DNA from: Proteus penneri
GTDB taxonomy: Bacteria > Pseudomonadota > Gammaproteobacteria > Enterobacterales > Enterobacteriaceae
Length of the DNA stretch: 64,000 bases
Direction of reading: 5' to 3'
Assembly: GCF_003144535.1 (NCBI RefSeq)
Contig: NZ_PHFJ01000015.1
Coordinates: 1-64,000, forward strand
Of the stretch, positions 29,143-39,035 are shown piece by piece. Below the pieces are notes generated by a model. The model did no database searches. It was given only the letters and a program-made list of their open reading frames with translations, and was not told where the DNA came from. The position numbers and the translations under genes are program-made. Within the stretch, counting starts at the first letter, position 1. Each line of letters opens with the position of its first letter.

Positions 29143-31307
29143 TAATTATTTTCCTGTTCAGCAAGTTTCTTCAATGAAACAAAATCCGTTTTTCCACTTC
29201 CTAATACAGGAATCTCTTTGATAAAACGAATGTCTTTTGGTACAGCGATTTCGGCAACACCTTCAGATTTTGCCAGTGTTGATAGTACACTACGATCTAA
29301 TTGTTTATCTGTTGTAAAAAGAACTAATGATTCACCTCTGCGCTTATCACTTATTGATACAACCGCATGCTCACCTTGAGATGCTTTGCGTGCAAGTTGC
29401 TCAACCCCTTCGAGAGAAACCATTTCACCTGCAATTTTTGCAAAGCGTTTAACCCGTCCTTTAATTGTATAGAAACCTTCACTATCGATAGCAACAATAT
29501 CACCGGTGTCGTACCAACCTTCCTCATCAATACCTTCAGCATTAGCTGCGACTGGGGTTTCCAATTTTTCAGGGGATTCAACGCGTAAGTACCCCATCAT
29601 TACATTAGGGCCACGTAGTTGTAGTCTACCGCCATCAGTAATGCCATTCATTGGAATTAAACGCCCTTCCATGCCGGGTAATAAACGCCCTACAGTATGA
29701 GTTTTGGCACTCATAGGCACGTTGATTGACACAACAGGTGCGCATTCTGTTACGCCATAACCTTCTAAAATACGAATACCAAATTTCTCTTGCCATAAAA
29801 CACGAGTTGATTCAGAGAGTTTTTCAGCGCCAGCAACCACATATCTCACTCGGGCAAAATCATAAGGATGAGCAAATTTTCCGTAGTTTCCTAAAAAGGT
29901 TGATGTCCCAAATAACACCGTACAGTTTTGGTCATAGACTAATTCGGGTATAACTCGATAGTGTAACGGGCTGGGATAAAGAAAAACACGTGCCCCCAAA
30001 CAAATGGGAGTTAGCAAGCAAGCTGTTAAACCAAATGCATGGAATAACGGCAATGCTGACATAAATTTATCTTTCGGTGAAAAGTCAGCAATAGCACGAA
30101 TTTGCTCAACGTTAGCCAGTAAACTCGAATGGCTGTGAACAACGCCTTTAGGCGTCCCTTCCGATCCTGATGTAAATAGAATAACGGCTGCATCATGTGC
30201 ATCTTGCGGTAACATCGCTTTATGTGGCGTAATAAGGTGTTTGAAGATCCAGCGTTTATCTTCACTCGTCACACTATCTTTGAGATCTTCAAGGTAAACC
30301 CAATTAGCTTCAGGGGTTTGCTCAGGAATATGTAATAAATTCCCTTTTTCTAAAAACTGGCGTGATGTAAAGATGGTTTTGATTGATGCGGCTTTCATCG
30401 CATTTTGTACACCTAAACTACCTGCCGTGTAGTTGAGCATTGCAACAACACGTTGACGCATTGTTGCACCTAATAGCGCAGCCGCAGTTACTGTTGTATT
30501 TGGAAGCAGTAAACCTATACGCTCTTTGGGTTCTGTGTAGCGTTCAATCAAACGACTGAGCCCTAACGTTTTTTTCAGTAACCCTTGATAAGAATCTTCT
30601 TTTAAGCTGATATCAGAAATTAGCGGACTAAATCGGCCATATTGAGACATTGCCTGTAAAAATGCTTCATACAACGTAAGATTAGGGCGTGTTTGCATGA
30701 TAGCTTCCATCATGATATCACGCATAGCTTCCCCCGCTAATCGGCGACGCTCAGAAGATTTTTCAGCTTTTGGCATCGGTAAATTAACTGCAGGAAGCAC
30801 CTTGATAGTGATTTTAGGAAAGAATTGAGACTTTACTCGTAAACTTTTACGTATTCGTGAAAAATAGCTGAATTCAGCCCCTTCAATTCTAACAGGAACA
30901 ACTTTAGCGCCTGATTTTGCGGCAATAAAAGCAGCACCTTCATAAATTTTCATCAAACCATTTGTTACTGTGATCCTTCCTTCTGGGAAAATCACAATTG
31001 GACGACCTTTATCCACTTCTTTAACTAACTGGCGCACGGCCATTGGATTGGCGGGATCTAAAGGTACAATATCAGCATAACGACCTAACCATCTTGTCGT
31101 TTTTGCAGAAGCCACTGAAGTATAAACAGCAAACACAGGATTAATAGGTAGGAATAAACGTAATAATATACCATCAATAAAAGAAGTATGATTTGGTGTA
31201 ATTATACATTTTTCATATTGGGAAAACTGATTAACAAGTCCTTCAATTCTTATTCTAAATAAGAACTTAAATAGTGTTTTAAAAAACGCTATTAACATCA
31301 TATCCAT
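29142..31307 (-). CDS. aas: Aas, acyl-ACP synthetase / 2-acylglycerophosphoethanolamine acyltransferase
   Basis: Bifunctional membrane-associated enzyme that activates fatty acids on ACP and re-acylates lysophosphatidylethanolamine. The N-terminal PlsC-like acyltransferase domain has the catalytic box NHTSFIDG (about 39-46) and [11 protein letters not shown]. The C-terminal AMP-binding domain has [18 protein letters not shown] and [13 protein letters not shown]. The 721 residues are close to E. coli (719). The E. coli protein starts at a position matching the fourth residue here, so ATG 31298 is an alternative start. It is first of the two-gene aas-lplT operon. Confidence 0.96.
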   Translation of the reverse strand: MDMMLIAFFKTLFKFLFRIRIEGLVNQFSQYEKCIITPNHTSFIDGILLRLFLPINPVFAVYTSVASAKTTRWLGRYADIVPLDPANPMAVRQLVKEVDKGRPIVIFPEGRITVTNGLMKIYEGAAFIAAKSGAKVVPVRIEGAEFSYFSRIRKSLRVKSQFFPKITIKVLPAVNLPMPKAEKSSERRRLAGEAMRDIMMEAIMQTRPNLTLYEAFLQAMSQYGRFSPLISDISLKEDSYQGLLKKTLGLSRLIERYTEPKERIGLLLPNTTVTAAALLGATMRQRVVAMLNYTAGSLGVQNAMKAASIKTIFTSRQFLEKGNLLHIPEQTPEANWVYLEDLKDSVTSEDKRWIFKHLITPHKAMLPQDAHDAAVILFTSGSEGTPKGVVHSHSSLLANVEQIRAIADFSPKDKFMSALPLFHAFGLTACLLTPICLGARVFLYPSPLHYRVIPELVYDQNCTVLFGTSTFLGNYGKFAHPYDFARVRYVVAGAEKLSESTRVLWQEKFGIRILEGYGVTECAPVVSINVPMSAKTHTVGRLLPGMEGRLIPMNGITDGGRLQLRGPNVMMGYLRVESPEKLETPVAANAEGIDEEGWYDTGDIVAIDSEGFYTIKGRVKRFAKIAGEMVSLEGVEQLARKASQGEHAVVSISDKRRGESLVLFTTDKQLDRSVLSTLAKSEGVAEIAVPKDIRFIKEIPVLGSGKTDFVSLKKLAEQENN

Positions 31308-31404
31308 ATCTCATTTTGCTATAATTAGCCTTACTATAAATAGGATGTGATGAAAATAAAATAGATGACCTCTGTTTTGTCCTTTATATCAGACGACTTC
31401 CTAA

Positions 31405-31935
31405 TTATTTGGCAAGTTTTGCGAGAATTACCGCAATAATTTCATTAATAGATAACCCAGCATCAACAATAATATCTGCGCATTGCATGTATAAAGGTTC
31501 GCGCTTAATTAAAACATCATGCATTTCTGAAACTAATGTTTTACCTGTCAAACTAGGTCTTTGTGCTTCATTTGGATCTTGGGATAAACGTTCAACTAAT
31601 GTTTCAAGTGAGGCCTGTAAATAAATTGTAACACCCGAGGTTTTCATATAAGCGCGATTTTTATCTGCTAAAACCATACCACCACCCGTTGAAATAACTT
31701 GGTTAGGTTGGCTTACTTGGATTAGTGCTTCTGATTCAATTTGACGAAAGAAATCCCAACCTTTCTCTTCCACCATAGAAGATATAGTTTGTTGATATTT
31801 TTTGGTTATCCAATAATCCGTATCAATAAATCTATAATTTAAAGAGAGAGAAAGCGCTTTACCTACTGTTGTTTTCCCTGCACCTCGAGGTCCGATAAGG
31901 TAAATTGTACTTTCCATAAAATGCACTATCTCCAT
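31405..31935 (-). CDS. aroL: AroL, shikimate kinase II
   Basis: Phosphorylates shikimate, step five of the common aromatic pathway. Walker A GPRGAGKTT (about 14-22), DTDYWI, the shikimate-binding GGGMVL and the lid RPSLTGKTL are visible. The sequence is closer to AroL than to AroK, and TyrR-type boxes upstream support the regulated isozyme. ATG 31935 has the better ribosome site (AGGGA at 7 bp); ATG 31917 aligns with the E. coli start (MESTIYLIGPRG against MTQPLFLIGPRG). Confidence 0.92.
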   Translation of the reverse strand: MEIVHFMESTIYLIGPRGAGKTTVGKALSLSLNYRFIDTDYWITKKYQQTISSMVEEKGWDFFRQIESEALIQVSQPNQVISTGGGMVLADKNRAYMKTSGVTIYLQASLETLVERLSQDPNEAQRPSLTGKTLVSEMHDVLIKREPLYMQCADIIVDAGLSINEIIAVILAKLAK

Positions 31936-31955
31936 AGTGTGTTCCCTTTTAGGGT

Positions 31956-31994
31956 TGTAATTAAAAGTTTACATACTGTAAAGTATAAAATATC
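31956..31994 (-). promoter_or_regulatory. TyrR-type boxes upstream of aroL
   Basis: TGTAATTAAAAGTTTACA (31956-31973) fits TGTAAA-N6-TTTACA with one mismatch. A weak box begins TGTAAA at 31977. Their centres are 21 bp apart, two helical turns, like strong/weak TyrR box pairs in E. coli. They lie 20-60 bp upstream of the start codon, fitting repression. Confidence 0.7.
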
Positions 31995-32010
31995 ATACCT
32001 GATGTAACAA

Positions 32011-32047
32011 AAAAATAAAGCCACACTTTAGAAAGTATGGCTTATTT
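32011..32047 (-). terminator. Terminator of proBA
   Basis: AAGCCATACTTT pairs with AAGTGTGGCTT with few mismatches, followed on the minus strand by TATTTTTTT. About 15 bp after the proA stop. Confidence 0.8.
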
Positions 32048-32061
32048 CATTATCTTAATAA

Positions 32062-33315
32062 TTAGCTACGAATTGTATTATCGCCGTAACCAATCCATTT
32101 ATAGGTCGTTAAAGCATCTAATCCCATCGGGCCTCTAGCATGTAATTTCTGTGTACTAACAGCAACTTCGGCACCTAAACCGAATTGTCCACCATCGGTA
32201 AAACGTGTGCTTGCATTAACATACACAGCAGCAGAATCAACTTGGCGAACAAAACGATCAGCATTAGAGATAGATTGTGTTAAAATAGCGTCAGAGTGCG
32301 CGGTACCATAACGGCGAATATGGCTAATTGCCTCTGTTAACCCACTCACTACTTCTACATTTAAATCAAGTGACAACCATTCATCGCAATAATCAGCATC
32401 TTTCACATCAACTACAGTAGCTCTGCCTTTTTTCAGCCCTACCAATGCTTTCTCACTTGAATGCAAAGTTACCTTTTGAGTAGCCATGGCATCACTTAAC
32501 TGTGGCAAAAATAGATCTGCAATATTTTCATGTACTAAGAGCGTTTCTAAAGAGTTACACGCGCTTGGGCGTTGTACTTTTGCATTTACGATAACCGTTA
32601 ATGCTTTTTCTAAATCTGCACTTTCATCTACAAAAGTATGACAGACACCAATGCCACCGGTGATAACTGGAATAGTTGATTGTTCACGGCAAAGTTTATG
32701 CAATCCTGCACCACCACGAGGAATAAGCATATCAATATACTCATCCATTTTTAGCATTTTAGCGACTAACTCACGATCAGGCTTATTAATCGCCTGAATA
32801 GCACCAGCAGGAATACCACATTTTTCTAAAGCTTGTTGAATAACGGCAACTACCGCTTGATTGGTATGGTGAGTCTCTTTTCCACCACGAAGAATGGCAG
32901 CATTACCTGTTTTCAAACATAAAGAAGCGACATCAATTGTAACATTAGGGCGAGCTTCATAAATAACGCCAACAACACCTAACGGCACACGGCGACGTTC
33001 TAAACGTAAACCGCTGTCTAACATACGACCATCAATAACTTGACCTACCGGATCTTCCAAGCGACATACTTGTCGAACATCATCAGCAATAGCTTTTAAA
33101 CGTTCAGAAGTTAGCAATAAACGATCAAGCATAGCGGCATTAATATTGGCTTCACGAGCTGCTTGCATATCTTTTTCATTCGCCGCAAGAATTGAGGCCT
33201 CATGTTGTTCTAATAAATCAGCCATGACTAATAATGCCTGATTTTTTTGCTCTGTTGAGAGTTGAGCTAAATGCCAAGAGGCTTCTCTTGCAGATTTACC
33301 CATTTGTTCTAACAT
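32062..33315 (-). CDS. proA: ProA, glutamate-5-semialdehyde dehydrogenase
   Basis: NADPH-dependent reduction of glutamyl-5-phosphate to the semialdehyde, the second step of proline synthesis. The 417 residues (E. coli 417) contain the aldehyde dehydrogenase catalytic Cys in [17 protein letters not shown] and the segments [21 protein letters not shown] and IPRGGAGLH. It starts 11 bp after the proB stop, forming a proBA operon with a terminator after it. Confidence 0.98.
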   Translation of the reverse strand: MLEQMGKSAREASWHLAQLSTEQKNQALLVMADLLEQHEASILAANEKDMQAAREANINAAMLDRLLLTSERLKAIADDVRQVCRLEDPVGQVIDGRMLDSGLRLERRRVPLGVVGVIYEARPNVTIDVASLCLKTGNAAILRGGKETHHTNQAVVAVIQQALEKCGIPAGAIQAINKPDRELVAKMLKMDEYIDMLIPRGGAGLHKLCREQSTIPVITGGIGVCHTFVDESADLEKALTVIVNAKVQRPSACNSLETLLVHENIADLFLPQLSDAMATQKVTLHSSEKALVGLKKGRATVVDVKDADYCDEWLSLDLNVEVVSGLTEAISHIRRYGTAHSDAILTQSISNADRFVRQVDSAAVYVNASTRFTDGGQFGLGAEVAVSTQKLHARGPMGLDALTTYKWIGYGDNTIRS

Positions 33316-33326
33316 CAGAAGGCTCC

Positions 33327-34430
33327 TTAGCTAACAATCATATCGTCACGATGCACAGCAACACTGCCATACTCGTAACCTAAAATTTGACTAATTTCTT
33401 GTGAATGGTGTCCTGCTATTAAACGCAGTGCATCACTATTATAATGGGCAACACCATGAGCAAGATCTTTACCTTGTAAACTTTGAACGCGGATAACACA
33501 CCCACGAGAGAAATCGCCTTTAATTTCTTTGATACCTTTTGGTAAAAGGGAGCTACCTTTTTCTTTAATTGCTTTTTCAGCTCCTTCATCAACCACAATC
33601 ACACCAGCAATTGGCGCGCCAAAGATCCACCGTTTACGCGCTTCTAATGGGCTTTTTAAGCCATGGAATAATGTTCCAACAGGTTCATTATTGATAACTT
33701 TAGCAATAACTTCAGGTTGTACACCGGCTGCAATGACAACATCAATACCCGCGCGCCCTGCAACAGTTGCTGCTTGCAGTTTTGTTGCCATGCCCCCCGT
33801 ACCTAAGCCGGATACGCTATCACCAGCCATTTGGCGTAATTTATCGTTGATATCAAAAACTTCGGGGATCAATTTAGCATCTGGATTACTACGCGGATCA
33901 GCCGTATAAAGCCCTTCAATATCTGTTAGTAATAACAGTTTATCTGCACCACCTAAAATAGCAGCTAATGCTGATAAATTATCGTTATCACCCACTTTAA
34001 TTTCCGCGGTAGCAACAGCATCATTTTCATTGATAACAGGGATAATATGGTTATCTAACAGTGCATGTAATGTATCACGCGCATTTAGGAAACGTTCTCT
34101 ATCTTCAATATCAGCACGCGTTAATAGCATTTGACCAATATGAATACCATAGATAGCAAATAACTGTTTCCATACTTGAATTAAGGCACTTTGCCCTACA
34201 GCGGCCAACAACTGTTTTGAAGCAATAGTTGCCGGCAAATCAGGATAATTCAAATACTCACGCCCTGCTGCAATTGCACCAGAAGTAACAATAATAATCC
34301 GGTGACCTTTTTCGTGTTGTTTAGCGCATTGGCGAACCAGCTCAACAATATGAGACTGATCCAGACGTCGTGAACCACCAGTTAGTACACTTGTCCCTAA
34401 TTTAACAACCAGTGTTTGGCTGCTACTCAT
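33327..34430 (-). CDS. proB: ProB, glutamate 5-kinase
   Basis: Phosphorylates glutamate, the feedback-regulated first step of proline synthesis. It has an amino acid kinase domain ([53 protein letters not shown]) and a C-terminal PUA domain (about 280-360). I use the ATG at 34430 ([12 protein letters not shown]), giving 367 residues as in E. coli; an ATG four codons earlier (34442) is possible. In E. coli phoE lies between crl and proB; here there is only a gap of about 100 bp. Confidence 0.97.
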   Translation of the reverse strand: MSSSQTLVVKLGTSVLTGGSRRLDQSHIVELVRQCAKQHEKGHRIIIVTSGAIAAGREYLNYPDLPATIASKQLLAAVGQSALIQVWKQLFAIYGIHIGQMLLTRADIEDRERFLNARDTLHALLDNHIIPVINENDAVATAEIKVGDNDNLSALAAILGGADKLLLLTDIEGLYTADPRSNPDAKLIPEVFDINDKLRQMAGDSVSGLGTGGMATKLQAATVAGRAGIDVVIAAGVQPEVIAKVINNEPVGTLFHGLKSPLEARKRWIFGAPIAGVIVVDEGAEKAIKEKGSSLLPKGIKEIKGDFSRGCVIRVQSLQGKDLAHGVAHYNSDALRLIAGHHSQEISQILGYEYGSVAVHRDDMIVS

Positions 34431-34531
34431 AACATTTACCATTCTTGTTGATTATTTAAAAAGATAATACACAGTTTTATCAGGAGAGAAGCGTTATGCC
34501 AACCGACATAACGCAAAATCTATGAAAAGTT

Positions 34532-34552
34532 GCCCTAACACAAAATTAGGGC
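34532..34552 (-). terminator. Possible terminator overlapping the crl stop
   Basis: GCCCTAA and TTAGGGC pair around a short loop on the minus strand, followed by AACTTTTC. The stem overlaps the crl stop codon. The T run is weak. Confidence 0.5.
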
Positions 34553-34947
34553 TGGATGGGGAGCGGAAAATTGTTCATTTTTTCATCTGGCATAAGTGTC
34601 ATATCTAATTCACTCGCTGCCGTTTTAAGAAATTGATGAAAACGGATCAGTGTTTCATTGATTGATTCAACAACATCATTTTTACTTATATTCTGATGTA
34701 TCCAATCACCATTTTTATCGAATAGCCCAATCTGATAATGATAAATGAGCTGTTCATTGTTGCGTTCTAATTCCATCCACCAGCCCCAAAACTCACGTTT
34801 TTCTGGTACGATTTTCTTATTTACACAAACAGCTAAACAGTCAAAAAAGAACTGGTTCTCTTGGCATTGATGCTCTCGGATATAAGGACCGATTTGAGCA
34901 AAACGCTTTAATAACTTACCTCGGGTAGGGTTCAAAGATGAAGTCAT
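34546..34947 (-). CDS. crl: Crl, sigma-S (RpoS) assembly factor
   Basis: Binds sigma-S and promotes its joining to core RNA polymerase, favouring stationary-phase genes. The 133 residues equal E. coli Crl; conserved parts are GPYIREHQCQENQFFFDCLAVCVN and EFWGWWMELE. It lies downstream of frsA (71 bp gap) in the order gpt-frsA-crl-proB-proA, that of E. coli except for the missing phoE. Confidence 0.96.
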   Translation of the reverse strand: MTSSLNPTRGKLLKRFAQIGPYIREHQCQENQFFFDCLAVCVNKKIVPEKREFWGWWMELERNNEQLIYHYQIGLFDKNGDWIHQNISKNDVVESINETLIRFHQFLKTAASELDMTLMPDEKMNNFPLPIQP

Positions 34948-35018
34948 AAATTCAGTCTCCTTAGAAACTCTACTGTTATATAATCTAATGTAATTAGCAA
35001 GTTATTGTTCATAATTAA

Positions 35019-36269
35019 TTATATTAATTTGTCATAGATCCAATCAGCACTTTTTTGTAACGCTAGCTCTAAACCTTCATAAAACGGTTTTTCATTGATA
35101 GCAAGAATATCACCATCCATAGAGGAGCGAGCAATTAACTGAGAATCCTCTTTAGGACTCATTTCATCCCCTTTCCAGTAAACGCCCATCATAGGAACGG
35201 GCATGCGTCGCCCAATCAAGCCTTGGTTTTTCAGGGAATAACTGCTCAACGATAATCGAAGATTATTCTCATCAATATTCCATAACCCCAAGCGACTTGC
35301 TAATACATCAAGATACATCACAGGGATCTTTTTCTGCAATTCAGCTTGGGTAAAGAAAGCATGGATCAAAGGACCTAAAGCAACAACACCTTTAATTAAT
35401 TTTGGGTAGATATAAGCCAATCGCACAGCAATATTACCGCCAAAGCGAAAGCCCATCACACCAACGCGAGTATGATCAATCCAAGGCACTTCAGAAAGTT
35501 GTTTCAGAACCTCACCTTGTAATTGGCATGTATCTTCCGTTAGTTTTTGTTTTACTGAATAACCAATTCCAGGCATATCCAGTGTTAACATTGCAATACC
35601 TTTAGAGGAAAGGTAATCACGGAAGAAGCTAACATAATCGCTTTGAAGACCATCTAACCCACCACAAAATAATACTGTAGGATATGGACCTCTACAATCT
35701 TTAGGTAAATGCAGAAAACCCGTTGTCGACCCTTTCCCCTCTAATTTAAATGTAAGTTTTTTCACCTCAAAGGATGAAAATTTTGTCGCATTCTCAAATG
35801 CTTTCATCGACAAAGTAACGGCTTGATCTGCTAAAAAATCACCATTAATAAAAGGATACGCAGCAATACTATACAGATGTGCAGCCCGCAACCAACAATC
35901 AGCGGCCGCATCTCCTGACTCTTTTCTCAATGCTTTTTGTTGCCAAATCATCGCTTGATGTGACCATTCATATGACCAGCCACCTTTGCGGTAACCCACA
36001 ACAGTATCAATAAATTTATCATCACTACGAGGGGCATCATGTACAGCAATTCGACTTAACACTTCTTCTATTTCAATAGGAGAAATTCCACGCCAAATCC
36101 ACAGTAAACGTTGAATAGTACGATACCAATTTTGCTGACTTGTACCATTAAGCACAGTATAGGTATTGATATTTGATTTTGGATGAGTGTACTGAATTAG
36201 TGTTGAAGTTTCAGCGTGCTTTGCTCTAGGTTTAAATAGCGTTTCAGAAAGGTTTGTATTATTTGCCAT
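35019..36269 (-). CDS. frsA: FrsA (YafA), alpha/beta-hydrolase fermentation-respiration switch protein
   Basis: In E. coli this protein has esterase activity, binds IIA-Glc and shifts the balance towards fermentation. The alpha/beta-hydrolase core is in the C-terminal half: TVLFCGGLDGLQSDY, TLDMPGIGYS and the nucleophile-elbow region VGVMGFRFGGNIA, which has R-F in place of the usual S, as in E. coli. I start at ATG 36269 (MANNTNLSETLFKPR), preceded by AAGAG, giving 416 residues (E. coli 414). A terminator separates it from gpt. Confidence 0.94.
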   Translation of the reverse strand: MANNTNLSETLFKPRAKHAETSTLIQYTHPKSNINTYTVLNGTSQQNWYRTIQRLLWIWRGISPIEIEEVLSRIAVHDAPRSDDKFIDTVVGYRKGGWSYEWSHQAMIWQQKALRKESGDAAADCWLRAAHLYSIAAYPFINGDFLADQAVTLSMKAFENATKFSSFEVKKLTFKLEGKGSTTGFLHLPKDCRGPYPTVLFCGGLDGLQSDYVSFFRDYLSSKGIAMLTLDMPGIGYSVKQKLTEDTCQLQGEVLKQLSEVPWIDHTRVGVMGFRFGGNIAVRLAYIYPKLIKGVVALGPLIHAFFTQAELQKKIPVMYLDVLASRLGLWNIDENNLRLSLSSYSLKNQGLIGRRMPVPMMGVYWKGDEMSPKEDSQLIARSSMDGDILAINEKPFYEGLELALQKSADWIYDKLI

Positions 36270-36412
36270 ATCACTCTTCAAATCAGTCGATATCGAATAA
36301 AAGGGGCTAAAAGTCTGGCTTTATCATAGCATGAAATCAACATGAACAGTGTGTATCACCACAAGTGATAGCACGAAGATATAACACAAAGGAAGAATAA
36401 ATGCATAAAAAC

Positions 36413-36436
36413 AAAAATCCCCGCCAAGGCGAGGAT
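36413..36436 (-). terminator. Terminator of gpt
   Basis: ATCCTCGCC and GGCGGGGAT pair around a two-base loop (with one G-T pair), followed by TTTTTG on the minus strand. Confidence 0.85.
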
Positions 36437-36469
36437 CTCAATTAAAACAGCCAAATAAATGTTATCAAA

Positions 36470-36931
36470 TTATTTTTGATCGCAAACTGGCGGAATAAAG
36501 GCGACCCCCATATCCCAAGGCTGTTCAATCCAAGTATTTTGTGGAATATCAACCACGAAATCATCCACTAATGGGCGCCCTTCTGGTTTTGCGAAGATAG
36601 TCACAAAATGGGCTTTTGGATACATTTCGCGGATAACTTTAGCAGTACCACCTGTATCGACTAAATCGTCAACAACGATAAAGCCTTCACCATCACCTTC
36701 TGCTTTTTTTAAGATTTTGAGGTCACGCTGATGATCATGGTCATAGCTAGAAATGCAAACTGTATCCACATGACGGATACCTAATTCACGAGCAAGTAAT
36801 GCAGCAGGGACTAATCCCCCACGGCTGACAGCAATAATGCCTGTCCACTGTTCGACTGGTAATAAACGTTGCGCCAATTGACGGGCATGTATTTGCAACA
36901 TATCCCACGTTACAACATATTTTTCGCTCAT
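36470..36931 (-). CDS. gpt: Gpt, xanthine-guanine phosphoribosyltransferase
   Basis: Purine salvage enzyme making GMP, XMP and some IMP from bases and PRPP. The 153 residues (152 in E. coli) include the PRPP-binding motif [19 protein letters not shown] and [19 protein letters not shown]. It is divergent from pepD across a 353-bp gap, as in E. coli. Confidence 0.97.
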   Translation of the reverse strand: MSEKYVVTWDMLQIHARQLAQRLLPVEQWTGIIAVSRGGLVPAALLARELGIRHVDTVCISSYDHDHQRDLKILKKAEGDGEGFIVVDDLVDTGGTAKVIREMYPKAHFVTIFAKPEGRPLVDDFVVDIPQNTWIEQPWDMGVAFIPPVCDQK

Positions 36932-37284
36932 AATATTGTGATCCTAGCTACTTGAATTTCGAGAGAAGCTTTTTTGCGGAAAAAAAGGTTGCGCGAGATT
37001 ATAGTGATTTGAACGCCTAAAAACCAGAGAAAACGTGAAAACAGGTGAGATTATCCTTATTTTTTTCTGTAATGCCTTTTTCTGATTAAAAAACAAACCA
37101 TATAAAAAATGAATGCAAAATGGGGACTTAATTTCTTAGATAGAGATGTGAATAGAATGACGCATTCATCAGAAGAAAGTGATATTCTCAACTATATTGG
37201 CGTATAACGCTCAGAATAATAAAGCTAACCCTTAAAAAAGCGGTAGGCTATCAATAACACAGATGCTGTTAGAGGAGATCCATC
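36932..37284. promoter_or_regulatory. Divergent promoter region gpt / pepD
   Basis: No gene is seen. A perfect minus-strand TATAAT at 36998-37003 is a good -10 for gpt; its -35 is poor. The pepD ribosome site AGAGGAG lies at 37271-37277. Nothing else recognisable. Confidence 0.55.
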
Positions 37285-38742
37285 GTGTCTGAACTATCTA
37301 CTCTATCCCCACAACCACTATGGGATATTTTTGCAAAAATTTGTTCGATTCCACATCCATCACATCATGAAGAAGCCTTAGCTACCCATATTCTTTCTTG
37401 GGCAAGTGAAAAAGGACTTTTTGCAGAGCGCGATGCAGTTGGCAATATTTTAATTCGTAAACCAGCCACCAAAGGTATGGAAGATCGTAAAGCCGTTGTT
37501 TTACAAGCACACTTAGATATGGTGCCACAAAAAAACAACGACACTGTTCACGACTTCACTAAAGATCCAATTCAACCTTACATTGATGGCGAATGGATCA
37601 AAGCTAAAGGCACCACATTAGGTGCTGATAATGGCGTAGGTATGGCATCTGCATTAGCAGTTTTAGCTGATGACACTGTTAAGCACGGCCCATTAGAAGT
37701 GCTACTAACTATGACTGAAGAAACAGGCATGGACGGTGCATTTGGTTTACAACCAGGTTGGTTACAAGCTGATATTCTTATCAACACAGACTCTGAAGAA
37801 GAAGGCGAAATCTACATGGGTTGTGCGGGTGGTATTGATGTTAAAACCACGGTAAACCTTTCTTACGATGCAATTCCAGCTGGCCACGTTGTTAAACAAC
37901 TGGTTCTGAAAGGATTAAATGGTGGTCACTCTGGTGGTGATATCCATTTAGGTTTAGGTAACGCCAATAAATTATTAGCACGTTTCTTAGCAGGTCACGC
38001 AGAAGAATTATCACTGAAATTAATTGATTTCCACGGTGGTACACTGCGTAATGCTATTCCTCGTGAAGCAAATATCGTATTTGCAATTCCAGCAGATAAA
38101 GCAAGCCAACTAGAAACAGTAAAATCGAAATTTGAAGCTCTGTTAAAAACAGAATTAGCTATCGCTGAAAAAAATCTGAAAATTGAGTTAATTGATACAA
38201 CAACAGATAAAAAAGTTTTCACAGCTGACTGCCAAGAACGATTGATCAACCTACTTAATGCAATGCCAAATGGTGTTATTCGTATGAGTGATGATGTTGA
38301 CGGTGTTGTTGAAACATCATTAAACGTTGGTGTTGTTAGCATTGTTGACGATAAAGTAGAAATACTTTGCTTAATCCGTTCTCTGATTGATAGCGGAAAA
38401 ACCTATGTTGTCAGCATGCTGACTGCATTAGCAAAACTAGCTAAAGCTGATATCGAAACAAAAGGCGGTTACCCTGGTTGGAAACCTGATGCTGACTCAC
38501 CTGTTATGCATTTAGTTCGTGATACCTATCAGCAACTGTTTGATAAAGTGCCAAACATCATGGTAATCCACGCAGGCCTTGAGTGTGGTCTATTCAAAAA
38601 ACCTTACCCAGATATGGATATGGTTTCTATTGGACCAACAATCCGTGGTGCTCACTCACCAGACGAACGCGTTCACATTAAAAGCGTTGGTCAATACTGG
38701 CAGTTATTAACAGCAATTTTAAAAGCGATCCCTGCTAAATAA
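37285..38742 (+). CDS. pepD: PepD, aminoacyl-histidine dipeptidase (peptidase D)
   Basis: Cytoplasmic M20-type zinc dipeptidase cleaving Xaa-His and other dipeptides. The 485 residues equal E. coli PepD. Metal-site motifs: LQAHLDMVPQ (about 77), GTTLGADNGVGMA (about 115), TMTEETGMDGAFGL (about 148) and, near the end, the GAHSPDERVH region. GTG is the first codon, after AGAGGAG. Confidence 0.98.
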   Translation: MSELSTLSPQPLWDIFAKICSIPHPSHHEEALATHILSWASEKGLFAERDAVGNILIRKPATKGMEDRKAVVLQAHLDMVPQKNNDTVHDFTKDPIQPYIDGEWIKAKGTTLGADNGVGMASALAVLADDTVKHGPLEVLLTMTEETGMDGAFGLQPGWLQADILINTDSEEEGEIYMGCAGGIDVKTTVNLSYDAIPAGHVVKQLVLKGLNGGHSGGDIHLGLGNANKLLARFLAGHAEELSLKLIDFHGGTLRNAIPREANIVFAIPADKASQLETVKSKFEALLKTELAIAEKNLKIELIDTTTDKKVFTADCQERLINLLNAMPNGVIRMSDDVDGVVETSLNVGVVSIVDDKVEILCLIRSLIDSGKTYVVSMLTALAKLAKADIETKGGYPGWKPDADSPVMHLVRDTYQQLFDKVPNIMVIHAGLECGLFKKPYPDMDMVSIGPTIRGAHSPDERVHIKSVGQYWQLLTAILKAIPAK

Positions 38743-38763
38743 TCTTGCTTTAAATATCATAAT

Positions 38764-38790
38764 GAAACCCGCTTAATTGGCGGGTTTTTT
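38764..38790 (+). terminator. Terminator of pepD
   Basis: AAACCCGC and GCGGGTTT pair around a six-base loop, followed by a T run, 22 bp after the pepD stop. Confidence 0.9.
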
Positions 38791-38938
38791 GTTACTAACG
38801 CTACCATAAAGAAATAATTTATCCCTCTACACACTCTATTTTCCTTAAGTATCATAATTTATTCCTTATAGAACAAATACCAATCCAACTTATTCAAGTT
38901 TGGAATAAAGAAATAATCTTAATAAAGATAATTTATAG

Positions 38939-38963
38939 AATGCTAATTATTATCATTAGCATT
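38939..38963 (+). promoter_or_regulatory. Fur-like operator upstream of the siderophore receptor
   Basis: A perfect 25-bp inverted repeat with arms AATGCTAAT and ATTAGCATT around TATTATC. The central ATTATTATCATTA fits the Fur box. It lies about 75-100 bp upstream of the receptor start, so iron repression is expected. Confidence 0.8.
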
Positions 38964-39035
38964 AATGTTTATTGAGTGGTATTTTCATGCCTTCCGCATT
39001 TAAAGTTAAAAAATAAAAATCCAAAGGATCCTATT

